From the NCBI RefSeq assembly GCF_000147075.1, contig NC_014484.1:2125501-2189500 (forward strand): a DNA stretch of 64,000 bases, written 5' to 3'. Positions 49,575 through 57,112 of this stretch are shown piece by piece (within the stretch, counting starts at the first letter, position 1; every line of letters begins with the position of its first letter). The stretch is from Spirochaeta thermophila DSM 6192. Its GTDB lineage: Bacteria; Spirochaetota; Spirochaetia; Winmispirales; Winmispiraceae. The notes below the pieces were generated by a model. The model was not told where the DNA came from. It did no database searches and saw only the letters and a program-made list of their open reading frames with translations. Position numbers and translations under genes: made by a program.

Positions 49575-50683
49575 GCATGCGCGACTTTTCCTCGGTCCGC
49601 CGTATCGTGATCAAGATAGGGACCAACTGCCTCACCGGGCCCAACGGGATCGACGAGGCCTTCATCCACGACATCGCATCCCAGATCGCCCGGCTCAAGG
49701 AGCGCGGCTACAGTCCGCTCATCGTCACCTCGGGTGCCATCGGTATGGGGGCGCGGGAGCTCGGCATCACCGGCAAGGTGAAGAAGATACGCCTCAGGCA
49801 GGCCCTCGCGGCCATAGGTCAGCCGGTCCTCATGTACACGTACCGCGAGGCCTTCCTCGCCCACGGCATCCCCGTGGCCCAGGTGCTCCTCACCCGGGAG
49901 GTCTTCGACAACCGGCGGGCCTACCTCAACCTCAGGCAGGCGGTCGAGACCATCCTGGAGCTCGGCGCCATCCCCATCTTCAACGAGAACGACTCGGTCT
50001 CCACCGCCGAGATCGGCACGGCCTTTGGCGACAACGACACCTTGAGCGCCCACATCGCGAGCAAGATCGACGCCCAGCTTCTCGTCATCCTCACCGACAT
50101 CGACGGCCTCTACACCGCCGACCCGAGGGAAGCCCCCTCGGCGACCCTCATCCCCCAGGTGGAAGAGATCACCCCCGAGATCCTCGCCCTCGCAGGTGAT
50201 GCAGGCACCACCCATGCCACCGGCGGGATGCGGACCAAGCTCCAGGCGGCCCGTATCGCGGGCGAAGCGGGGTGCATGGTGGTCATCGCCCATGGGAGGA
50301 AAGAGCGGATCCTCGAGCGCATCCTCTTAGGCGAGGAGGAGGGCACCCTCTTCCTCCCCCAGGCGAGGAGGAGCCAGCGGGAGCGGTGGATCCTCCAGGC
50401 ACGCCCCCGCGGCAACATCGTGGTCGACGAAGGCGCCTACCGGGCCATCCTCTCACGCAAGAGCCTCCTGCCCTCCGGTGTCCGCGAGGTGGAGGGACAC
50501 TTCGCCGCGGGCGATGTGGTCACGGTGAACCGTACCATCAAGGCCATCGCCGCCTTGAGCAGCGAGGAAATCCTTCTCGTGAGAGGCAGGCACTCCTCGC
50601 AGGTGAAGGAAATCCTCGGACATGAGAGCCCGGACGTGGTGATCAGGGCCGATGATGTGGTGATTCCGTCAAAAAATGAATGA
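49571..50683 (+). CDS. proB: Glutamate 5-kinase with PUA domain
   Basis: A 370-residue kinase making gamma-glutamyl phosphate, the feedback-controlled first step to proline. The amino-acid-kinase domain (1-~260) has V-I-K-I-G-T-N, V-T-S-G-A-I-G-M-G, F-N-E-N-D-S-V and L-T-D-I-D-G-L-Y-T-A-D-P; the PUA domain is ~285-370 (G-N-I-V-V-D-E-G-A). The ATG at 49571 overlaps the proA stop; ATG 49577 is also possible. A very strong promoter for the next gene starts 6 bp after its stop. Confidence 0.95.
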   Translation: MSMRDFSSVRRIVIKIGTNCLTGPNGIDEAFIHDIASQIARLKERGYSPLIVTSGAIGMGARELGITGKVKKIRLRQALAAIGQPVLMYTYREAFLAHGIPVAQVLLTREVFDNRRAYLNLRQAVETILELGAIPIFNENDSVSTAEIGTAFGDNDTLSAHIASKIDAQLLVILTDIDGLYTADPREAPSATLIPQVEEITPEILALAGDAGTTHATGGMRTKLQAARIAGEAGCMVVIAHGRKERILERILLGEEEGTLFLPQARRSQRERWILQARPRGNIVVDEGAYRAILSRKSLLPSGVREVEGHFAAGDVVTVNRTIKAIAALSSEEILLVRGRHSSQVKEILGHESPDVVIRADDVVIPSKNE

Positions 50684-50688
50684 CACTC

Positions 50689-50717
50689 TTGCACTTTTCC
50701 CTAAGGAAATATATAAT
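50689..50717 (+). promoter_or_regulatory. Strong promoter for the twin-FMN lipoprotein
   Basis: TTGCAC (50689-50694), 17 nt, consensus TATAAT (50712-50717), in an AT-rich patch, followed by CGAGGAGG before the ATG. The best sigma70-type match I see in the window. Confidence 0.8.
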
Positions 50718-50746
50718 AAATTATCATAATATCACGAGGAGGCTAT

Positions 50747-51598
50747 ATGCGAAAGGCCATTAGGTCCATGCTCGTCATACTCATGGGCGTGTTCCTCATC
50801 CTCTCCGGCTGCGCGAAGAAGGAAGAAGCCGCGGCCAGTACATGGAAGGATGGGGTGTACTTCGCCCAGCTTCCCGACTTCGACCCCGAGAGCGGTTGGA
50901 AGGACGTGGTGATCCTCGAGGTGAAGGATGGGAAGATCGCCTCCGTGGTCTGGAACGCCGTGCACAGGGATGCGGGTCCCGACAAGATCACACGCTCCAT
51001 GAACGGACAGTATCCCATAGTGGAGCGTGGCGGTGCCAAGGCTCCCTGGCATGAGCAGGCACAGAAGGCGGTGGAGTACCTTCTTAAGACCCAGGATCCC
51101 ACCAAGATCACCTACACCGACGACGAGGGCCACACCGACGCTATCTCGGGCGTCTCCATCCACGTGAAGGAGCTCTTCGAGCTCGCGAAGGAGGCCCTGG
51201 AGCGCGGCCCCGTCGGCTACGGCCCCTACAAGGATGGCACCTATCACGCCGAGCAGGCCGACTTCAGCCCGCAGGGGTGGAAGGAGTTCGTGGACATCAC
51301 GGTGCTGGGCGGAAGGATCGTGGCCGTGCGCTGGGATGCCCTCCACAAGGACGGCGGCGATCCCAAGGACACTCGCTCCCGCAATGGCGAGTACGGCATG
51401 TACGAGAACGGTGGGGCACAGGCACCCTGGTGGCAGCAGGCCGAGGCGGTGGAGAAGTACCTGATGCAGACCCAGGATCCCACCAAGATCACCTACACCG
51501 ACGACGAGGGCCACACCGACGCTATCTCGGGCGTCTCCATCCACGTGAGCTCCTTCTTCCAGCTCGCCCAGGAGGCCCTCAAGGACGCCCGAAGGTAA
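50747..51598 (+). CDS. Lipoprotein with two FMN-binding domains (PplA-like)
   Basis: A 283-residue surface lipoprotein. The signal F-L-I-L-S-G-C puts the lipid on Cys22. Two FMN-binding-type domains follow (~32-150 and ~159-277), repeating with a period of 127 residues. Each ends in the flavinylation-like motif D-A-I-S-G-V-S, with Ser137 and Ser264 as possible covalent FMN acceptors; the usual Ala before the acceptor is Val. The same two-domain architecture is found in PplA of the Listeria extracellular electron-transfer locus and in spirochaete membrane immunogens (COG4939). Neighbours make the quinone side of such a chain. The promoter is very strong, so the protein is probably abundant. 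Confidence 0.85.
   Translation: MRKAIRSMLVILMGVFLILSGCAKKEEAAASTWKDGVYFAQLPDFDPESGWKDVVILEVKDGKIASVVWNAVHRDAGPDKITRSMNGQYPIVERGGAKAPWHEQAQKAVEYLLKTQDPTKITYTDDEGHTDAISGVSIHVKELFELAKEALERGPVGYGPYKDGTYHAEQADFSPQGWKEFVDITVLGGRIVAVRWDALHKDGGDPKDTRSRNGEYGMYENGGAQAPWWQQAEAVEKYLMQTQDPTKITYTDDEGHTDAISGVSIHVSSFFQLAQEALKDARR
51087..51167 (+). repeat. 81-bp direct repeat, copy 1
   Basis: Identical over 81 bp to 51468-51548, offset 381 bp (127 codons), covering the end of FMN domain 1 of the lipoprotein. Confidence 0.97.
51468..51548 (+). repeat. 81-bp direct repeat, copy 2
   Basis: Identical to 51087-51167 including all silent positions, while the rest of the two domains has diverged. Confidence 0.97.
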
Positions 51599-51615
51599 AC
51601 CCTTCGCCACACCGC

Positions 51616-51643
51616 AAGGCCTCCCCGGCCGGGGAGGCCTTTT
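51616..51643 (+). terminator. Terminator after the twin-FMN lipoprotein
   Basis: 11-bp stem AAGGCCTCCCC-ggcc-GGGGAGGCCTT followed by TTTCTTC. It separates the lipoprotein from menA. Confidence 0.85.
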
Positions 51644-51688
51644 CTTCATGCCCATCTTCCTGCTATCGTTCGCACCGAGGAGGATCGT

Positions 51689-52624
51689 GTGATCACACCC
51701 TATCAGTTCGCCCGCATCGTGGAGATCCGTACCAAGATCGTGAGTGTCTCCTCGTTCGCCATAGGCACGCTCTACGCCATCGCCATAGTGGGGGAATGGG
51801 ACCCCGTACGCCTGGTGGTGATGTTCCTCGCCGTGTTCGCGGTGGACATGGGGACCACGGCCTTCAACACCTTCTTCGACTACTGGAAGGGAGTCGACCG
51901 CAAGGAGCTCAACAGGGAAGAGGACAAGGTACTCGTGCATCAGGACGTGCCGCCGGGATACGCCCTCATCATCGCGGGAGGGCTCTTCCTCCTCGCCGCC
52001 CTGCTGGGGCTCGTGCTCGCAGTGCTCGTGGCCGAGGCCTTCGGCCTCGCGGCAGCCCTTGGGCTCCTCGCCACCGGTGCGGCCTGCATGGCCGTGGGCT
52101 TCTTCTACAACGGTGGGCCGAGACCCCTCTCCTTCACCCCGTTCGGGGAGCTCTTCGCAGGCGGGTTCCTGGGAGGCATCCTCGTCCTCCTCTCCATCTT
52201 CGTCCAGACAGGCCGTATCACCCCCCCGTCCCTCCTCCTCGCCGTCCCCTCCACCCTCCTCGTGGCCTCCATCCTCACCGTGAACAACACCTGCGACATG
52301 GAAGGGGACCGCGTGGCAGGACGCCGCACCCTCTCCATCCTCGTGGGCCTCCCCGCCAGCCGCATCCTCGTCTACGCCCAGGGGATCCTGGCCTATCTCG
52401 TCCTCGCCCTCTGCGGCCTCCTCGACATCCTCCCCCGCCTCACCCTCCTCACCGCCGCCCTCGGCCTCACCCAGGCCCTCCTCACCTACCGGCGCATGCA
52501 CCGGCGGGGCTATGCCCACGCCACCAAGGGCCCCTCCATGCAGGACATCCTCGCCGTCTTTCTCGTCTTCACCCTCGCCGCCGTCCTCCCCCTCACCCTC
52601 CGCCTCTTCCTCCCCGTCCCCTGA
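51689..52624 (+). CDS. menA: UbiA-family prenyltransferase, MenA type
   Basis: A 311-residue membrane enzyme that attaches a polyprenyl chain to 1,4-dihydroxy-2-naphthoate to make demethylmenaquinone. The two Asp-rich motifs are N-T-F-F-D-Y-W-K-G-V-D (about 60-70) and N-N-T-C-D-M-E-G-D-R (about 200), with around eight helices. GTG start with GAGGAGGATC upstream. Its stop lies 6 bp from that of the convergent polyprenyl synthase, which should supply its prenyl donor. Other men genes are not in the window, so the naphthoate source is unknown. Confidence 0.88.
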   Translation: MITPYQFARIVEIRTKIVSVSSFAIGTLYAIAIVGEWDPVRLVVMFLAVFAVDMGTTAFNTFFDYWKGVDRKELNREEDKVLVHQDVPPGYALIIAGGLFLLAALLGLVLAVLVAEAFGLAAALGLLATGAACMAVGFFYNGGPRPLSFTPFGELFAGGFLGGILVLLSIFVQTGRITPPSLLLAVPSTLLVASILTVNNTCDMEGDRVAGRRTLSILVGLPASRILVYAQGILAYLVLALCGLLDILPRLTLLTAALGLTQALLTYRRMHRRGYAHATKGPSMQDILAVFLVFTLAAVLPLTLRLFLPVP

Positions 52625-52630
52625 CACCCC

Positions 52631-53614
52631 CTACACCCTCCGCACCACCAGCTCCGCCAGCACCTCCTCCAGCACCCGCCGCCACCTCCCCGCCGGCAGC
52701 CCACCCGCCTCCCGAAGCGCCCGCGCCGTGAACCCCTGCGCGAACCCCCTCGCCTCCTCCACCGCCCCCGAGGCCACGAGCCGCCTCCGGACCTTTCCCG
52801 CCCACACACGGCTAGCCACCCCTCCCGCGCACGCCCGTCGCATCCAGACCCCCAGACGCTCCCCCTCCCGCCGCGCGAGCATCACCGCCGGCGCCCCCAC
52901 CACCCCCTGCTCCACATCCCGCCCCACCGGCTTCCCCAACCCCCTTCCCGCCACATCGAGCACATCGTCGATCACCTGGAAGGCCATCCCCACGTTGTAG
53001 CCGATACGCCTGAGCCTGCGCACCACCTCCTCCTCCGCCCCGGCCTCCGACGCCCCCAGGTGGAACGCCACCACGAACAGAAGCCCCGTCTTCCTCAGGA
53101 TGCGCCTCAGGTACCTCCTGAGGCTGAAGGCATCCCTCCCCAGCGCCCGTCGCACCTCCACCTCCTCTATCTCGCCGTCGAGGATGTGCCGGACCCCACG
53201 GGAGAGGAAGACCGCATGGTCCCTGCTCGCGTACTCGGCCACCAGTTCGAGGGCCTTCGCGAACAGGAGATCCCCCATGAGCACCGCCTCCTTCACCCCG
53301 TACGCCCGATGCAAGGCCGCCCCACCCCGTCTCGTCGCCGCATCGTCCACGATATCGTCGTGCACCAGGGTCGCCATGTGGAGCATCTCGAGGGCCGCGG
53401 CGAGCCGCACCACCCTCTCGGGGATCTCACCCTCGCCCACGCCGAACCGCGCCGAGAGGACCATACACCCCGGCCGGAGGAGCTTCGCATCGCGCGAGGC
53501 GAGGTCCACGAGCGCAGAAGAAAGCTCCCCCGAAGGGGAGCCGAGCTCCTCACGGATGAGATCCCTCACCCGCACCACGTCGGGTGCTATGGAAGGAAAC
53601 TTCTCCCAGAACAT
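52631..53614 (-). CDS. Polyprenyl diphosphate synthase
   Basis: A 327-residue trans-prenyl synthase adding isopentenyl units for the quinone tail. The first Asp-rich motif H-D-D-I-V-D-D is at ~85-92, followed by T-R-R-G; the second, Q-V-I-D-D-V-L-D, is at ~212-219. The size and the small residues before the first motif (L-H-M-A-T-L-V) suggest a long-chain (C30-C50) product, but chain length cannot be fixed by eye. ATG 53614 shares its A with the TGA of ndh (TGATG). The 3' part is extremely G-rich on the coding strand. Co-transcribed with ndh. Confidence 0.87.
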   Translation of the reverse strand: MFWEKFPSIAPDVVRVRDLIREELGSPSGELSSALVDLASRDAKLLRPGCMVLSARFGVGEGEIPERVVRLAAALEMLHMATLVHDDIVDDAATRRGGAALHRAYGVKEAVLMGDLLFAKALELVAEYASRDHAVFLSRGVRHILDGEIEEVEVRRALGRDAFSLRRYLRRILRKTGLLFVVAFHLGASEAGAEEEVVRRLRRIGYNVGMAFQVIDDVLDVAGRGLGKPVGRDVEQGVVGAPAVMLARREGERLGVWMRRACAGGVASRVWAGKVRRRLVASGAVEEARGFAQGFTARALREAGGLPAGRWRRVLEEVLAELVVRRV

Positions 53615-55584
53615 CAGGGACGAGGCTCTCCGCTGTAGAAATAGCTCCTCTTGGCGAGACCGAACCCGTTCCAGCGGTCCTTGACCCAGGGCATCACGTA
53701 GTGATCCAGACCGAACCCACGACCCGCACCACCCATCATCACCACCGCCGCTGCGATGTACCACAACAGTTCGGGGGAACCCCATCCGGAGATGATGAAC
53801 ATCACCGCAAGACCGATCGTCGCCACCGCAGCCGGGAATACGAAGAGCCCTCCGATGAAGGCGAGCCCTATCAAGATCTCCGCGAGCACCACCCCCGCCT
53901 GCGCCAGGAAGGCGAGCGCAGGCACGGCCGAGAGCACGTGCTCGGCGAACCAGGTGTAGATCCCCAAAGCCGGCATGAGCGCCTCGCCGTAGCCACCACC
54001 CGCTGCAGCCTCCGCCGCCGCGCTCGCTGCAGTGGCCGCATCCGCTGCCGCCTGGGCCGAAGCCGCGCTCACCGCATCACCCAGCACCACACCGGGAAGG
54101 TGGATCGCCGAAGGATCGGGGTTGAACACCCCGCCTGCACCGGGGTTGAGCCACCCCTCCAGGACCTTCTTGATCCCCTCCACGAGCCACTTCGCCCCCA
54201 GGAAGAGCCGCAAGGGGAGGGCCCAGTACACAGGGATCCGCCACGCGAGGTGATCGTGCACGATCGAACGCCTGTCCTTGATGTGGAAGAACTCCTCCTG
54301 GAGGTACCTCCAGACCGCATTGAACCCCGCGAGCCCCCACAGGTAGTGCAGGTTCACCATGTGCTTGAGGGCCATGGCCAGGATCCCGGACATCTGCACC
54401 CCCATCACGTGGGCAACCGCGTACGTGCTCCCCACCGACACCATGAACCCGTGGTAGTTGCTCCGGAAGGGCTTTTTCTCCTTGCCCTCTATATCGGCGA
54501 TGATGTTGTGCGCCGCAGTCTCGGCGGTCTGGAGCGCCGTCTCCACCACCTGGGGGAGGACCTTCTTCCCCTCCACGTACCAGGTGATATCGCCCACCAC
54601 GTAGACATCGGGGTGATCGTGGGCCTGCATCTGGTCGTTCACCAGGAACCGGCCCCGCACCCCCACCATATCGCGGTCCTCCTCGTCGATGTAGCAGGCC
54701 GCCATGCCGTGGATCCCGTCCGACGTCACCACCGAGCACTGCCCCCTGGCCGCCTGTCCCATGGTGAGCGGCACCCGGGCACTCAGCTCACCGCCGTGTA
54801 CCCCAGCGGTCCAGATGAAGGTCTCGGTCTCTATGGTCTTCTCGCCTATGAGCACCTCCCTCTTGCGCGCGCCGGTGATGGGCGAGCTCGTGAGGATCTC
54901 CGCCCCCATCCGTTCGAGCCTCCGGTGCGCCTTCCGGGCGAGACGCTCGGTGAAGTTCGGAAGGATCCGCGGGAGGGCCTCCACCATGACGACCCTCACC
55001 TCATCCTTCGGAATGTGGTACTTCCTGCAGAGCACCTTCCTGTGTTCGAGCAGCTCTCCTGCGAGCTCGACCCCGGTGAACCCACCCCCTGCGATCACAA
55101 AGGTGAGGTAGCGCCGCCTCTTCCGGGGATCCTGAGTCTTCGAGGCCTCGTCGAAGCAGTTCTCCACGTGCCTCCGCAGCCTCACCGCATCGTCCCAGCT
55201 CCAGAGGGTGAAACAGTTCTCCTGCACACCCGGTATGTTGAAGAACTCGGGCGCCCCGCCAGCCGCCATCACCAGGTAGGTGTAGGGGTAGCGTCCCTCC
55301 TCCCCTATCACCACCTTCTCCTCCACGTCCACGGTCTCCACCCTGTCGGTGACCCAACGCACCTTCCTCCCCCCGAAGATCACGTGGAAACTCACCCTCG
55401 TGGCATCGGGCACCACCCGCCCGCCTGCCACCTCGTGGAGGTCGGTCATGAGCGTGTGGTAGGGATTCTTATCGATGAGCAGGATCTCCACGTCCTCCCG
55501 CTTCCTGAACCGCTTCTCCAGGATCTTGGCCGCATGCACACCGGCATACCCGCCGCCTATGATGACAATTCGCCTCGTCTCCAT
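53614..55584 (-). CDS. ndh: Type II NADH dehydrogenase fused to a DoxX domain
   Basis: A 656-residue membrane flavoprotein. Residues 1-~440 are NDH-2: FAD site I-V-I-I-G-G-G-Y-A-G (6-15), NAD site V-I-A-G-G-G-F-T-G-V-E (163-173), and V-Y-V-V-G-D-I (327-333). From ~450 a DoxX-like domain follows: first helix R-L-F-L-G-A-K-W-L-V-E-G-I-K-K-V-L, then an inserted Ala/Gly-rich loop (503-533), then three more helices (545-625). NDH-2 passes electrons from NADH to quinone without pumping. In an otherwise fermentative genome this points to electron disposal. ATG 55584 follows GGAGG. Operon with the polyprenyl synthase. Confidence 0.88.
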   Translation of the reverse strand: METRRIVIIGGGYAGVHAAKILEKRFRKREDVEILLIDKNPYHTLMTDLHEVAGGRVVPDATRVSFHVIFGGRKVRWVTDRVETVDVEEKVVIGEEGRYPYTYLVMAAGGAPEFFNIPGVQENCFTLWSWDDAVRLRRHVENCFDEASKTQDPRKRRRYLTFVIAGGGFTGVELAGELLEHRKVLCRKYHIPKDEVRVVMVEALPRILPNFTERLARKAHRRLERMGAEILTSSPITGARKREVLIGEKTIETETFIWTAGVHGGELSARVPLTMGQAARGQCSVVTSDGIHGMAACYIDEEDRDMVGVRGRFLVNDQMQAHDHPDVYVVGDITWYVEGKKVLPQVVETALQTAETAAHNIIADIEGKEKKPFRSNYHGFMVSVGSTYAVAHVMGVQMSGILAMALKHMVNLHYLWGLAGFNAVWRYLQEEFFHIKDRRSIVHDHLAWRIPVYWALPLRLFLGAKWLVEGIKKVLEGWLNPGAGGVFNPDPSAIHLPGVVLGDAVSAASAQAAADAATAASAAAEAAAGGGYGEALMPALGIYTWFAEHVLSAVPALAFLAQAGVVLAEILIGLAFIGGLFVFPAAVATIGLAVMFIISGWGSPELLWYIAAAVVMMGGAGRGFGLDHYVMPWVKDRWNGFGLAKRSYFYSGEPRP

Positions 55585-55625
55585 TCGAAGTCCTCCGGGG
55601 AATATACGGATGAAACTATATCCAG

Positions 55626-55654
55626 AGACTACTCCACGTCGGGGCCTTTGTCAA
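55626..55654 (-). promoter_or_regulatory. Promoter for the ndh operon
   Basis: Consensus TTGACA (55654-55649), 17 nt, TAGTCT (55631-55626), about 40 nt before the ATG. Confidence 0.7.
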
Positions 55655-55705
55655 GAAATGCTCAGAAATTATCTATAAATGTGGATCACAGGAGAAAGGA
55701 TTCCC

Positions 55706-55734
55706 TTCAATTCCCGAAGTTTTTTCCCTATACT
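55706..55734 (+). promoter_or_regulatory. Promoter giving a leaderless glycerate kinase mRNA
   Basis: TTCAAT (55706-55711), 17 nt, TATACT (55729-55734), then TGTTCC and the ATG at 55741. Confidence 0.6.
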
Positions 55735-55740
55735 TGTTCC

Positions 55741-57093
55741 ATGGAACCCTTGGAAGCCGACCTCACCCGACTCTTCACGACCGCCGTGGCGGCGGTGGAT
55801 CCCGCATCCCTCGTACGAGGCGCCCTCTCCCTCGAAGGGGACCGCCTCACCATCCGGGCCAAAGACACCCACCTCCGATGCGACCTCTCCTCGTTCCGAG
55901 AGGTGTGGGTGCTCGCCGCAGGCAAGGCCGCCTGCCCCATGGCCCGTGCGGCAGAGGAGATCCTCGGCGACCGCATCACGGACGGACTCGTGGTCACCAA
56001 GTACGGCCACGCCTCCCACCTGAGGCGCCTCCCGGTGAAGGAGGCCGGCCACCCCGTGCCCGACGAGCGGAGCCTCGAGGCGGGCGAGGCCTTCCTCCGC
56101 CTCGCCTCCCGGGCCGACGACCACGCCCTCGTCCTCATCCTCCTCTCGGGCGGCGCCTCCAGCCTCCTCGCCCACCCCTACCGCGACGACCGCATCGCCC
56201 TCACCCCGGAGGACCTCACCGCCGCCACACAGACCCTCCTCGCCTGCGGCGCCCCCATCCAGGAGGTGAACTGCCTGAGAAAGCACCTCTCCGGCCTCAA
56301 GGGCGGCCGCCTCGCCCGCGCCCTCTTTCCGGCCCGCTCCTACACCCTGGTCCTCTCCGACGTGATCGGCGACGACCTGTCCGCCATCGCCTCGGGCCCC
56401 ACCGTCCCCGACCCCACCACCTTCGCCGACGCCCTCGCCATCGTCGACCGCTACGGCATAGCAGACCGCCTCCCGCCTCGGGTGAGAACCCTCCTGGAGG
56501 CCGGGGCCCGCGGCGAGGTGCCCGACACCCCCAAGCCCGGCGACCCCGTCTTCGAACAGGCCTCCACCCTCATCATAGGGAACAACCTCACCGCCCTCGA
56601 GGCCGCAGCCGCCGAGGCCCGCCGCCGGGGCTACACCCCCCTCATCCTCACCGCAGGCCTCGAGGGCGAGGCCCGCCAGCTCGCCCACCTCTTCGCCGCC
56701 CTCATCCGAGACATCCTCCGCGGCATCCCCCTCTCCCCACCCTGCTGCATCCTCGCAGGCGGCGAGACCACCGTGACCGTCACCGGCAACGGCACGGGCG
56801 GCCGCAACCAGGAGATGACCCTCGCCGTGCTCCTCTCCCTCCTCACCCGCCCCCCCTCCCGCCCCGCAGGCTTCCTCTCCGGCGGCACCGACGGCACCGA
56901 CGGCCCCACCGACGCGGCCGGCGGCCTCATCACCCCCCGCATCCTCGAACGCGCCCGGCCCCACCTGTCCCGCCTCCGGGCGGCCCTCGCCGACAACGAC
57001 GCCTACCACGCCCTCGCCTCACTGGACGCCCTCCTCATCACCGGGCCCACCGGCACCAACGTCTGCGACATCCAGATCGTCCTCGTGCCGTAA
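55741..57093 (+). CDS. Glycerate 2-kinase (MOFRL family)
   Basis: A 450-residue kinase of the GckA/TtuD (MOFRL) family, phosphorylating D-glycerate to 2-phosphoglycerate. Seen are A-A-G-K-A-A-C-P-M-A (~60), L-L-S-G-G-A-S-S-L-L, V-N-C-L-R-K-H-L-S-G-L-K-G-G, the G-G-R-N-Q-E-M MOFRL block and G-T-D-G-T-D-G-P-T-D-A-A-G-G. Older annotation calls this family hydroxypyruvate reductase. There is no Shine-Dalgarno, and the -10 is 6 nt from the ATG, so translation is probably leaderless. Divergent from ndh across 156 bp. Confidence 0.9.
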   Translation: MEPLEADLTRLFTTAVAAVDPASLVRGALSLEGDRLTIRAKDTHLRCDLSSFREVWVLAAGKAACPMARAAEEILGDRITDGLVVTKYGHASHLRRLPVKEAGHPVPDERSLEAGEAFLRLASRADDHALVLILLSGGASSLLAHPYRDDRIALTPEDLTAATQTLLACGAPIQEVNCLRKHLSGLKGGRLARALFPARSYTLVLSDVIGDDLSAIASGPTVPDPTTFADALAIVDRYGIADRLPPRVRTLLEAGARGEVPDTPKPGDPVFEQASTLIIGNNLTALEAAAAEARRRGYTPLILTAGLEGEARQLAHLFAALIRDILRGIPLSPPCCILAGGETTVTVTGNGTGGRNQEMTLAVLLSLLTRPPSRPAGFLSGGTDGTDGPTDAAGGLITPRILERARPHLSRLRAALADNDAYHALASLDALLITGPTGTNVCDIQIVLVP

Positions 57094-57112
57094 CGACCCG
57101 GACACCGCCCTC

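Noticed and set aside
50747-51598. Twin-FMN protein as a tandem assembly artefact
   Set aside because: The halves differ at many positions outside the 81-bp tract, so the duplication is real even if the tract deserves checking.
53584-55740. In-frame upstream extension of glycerate kinase
   Set aside because: The frame is open only because it is antisense to ndh; the promoter at 55706-55734 and family length place the start at 55741.
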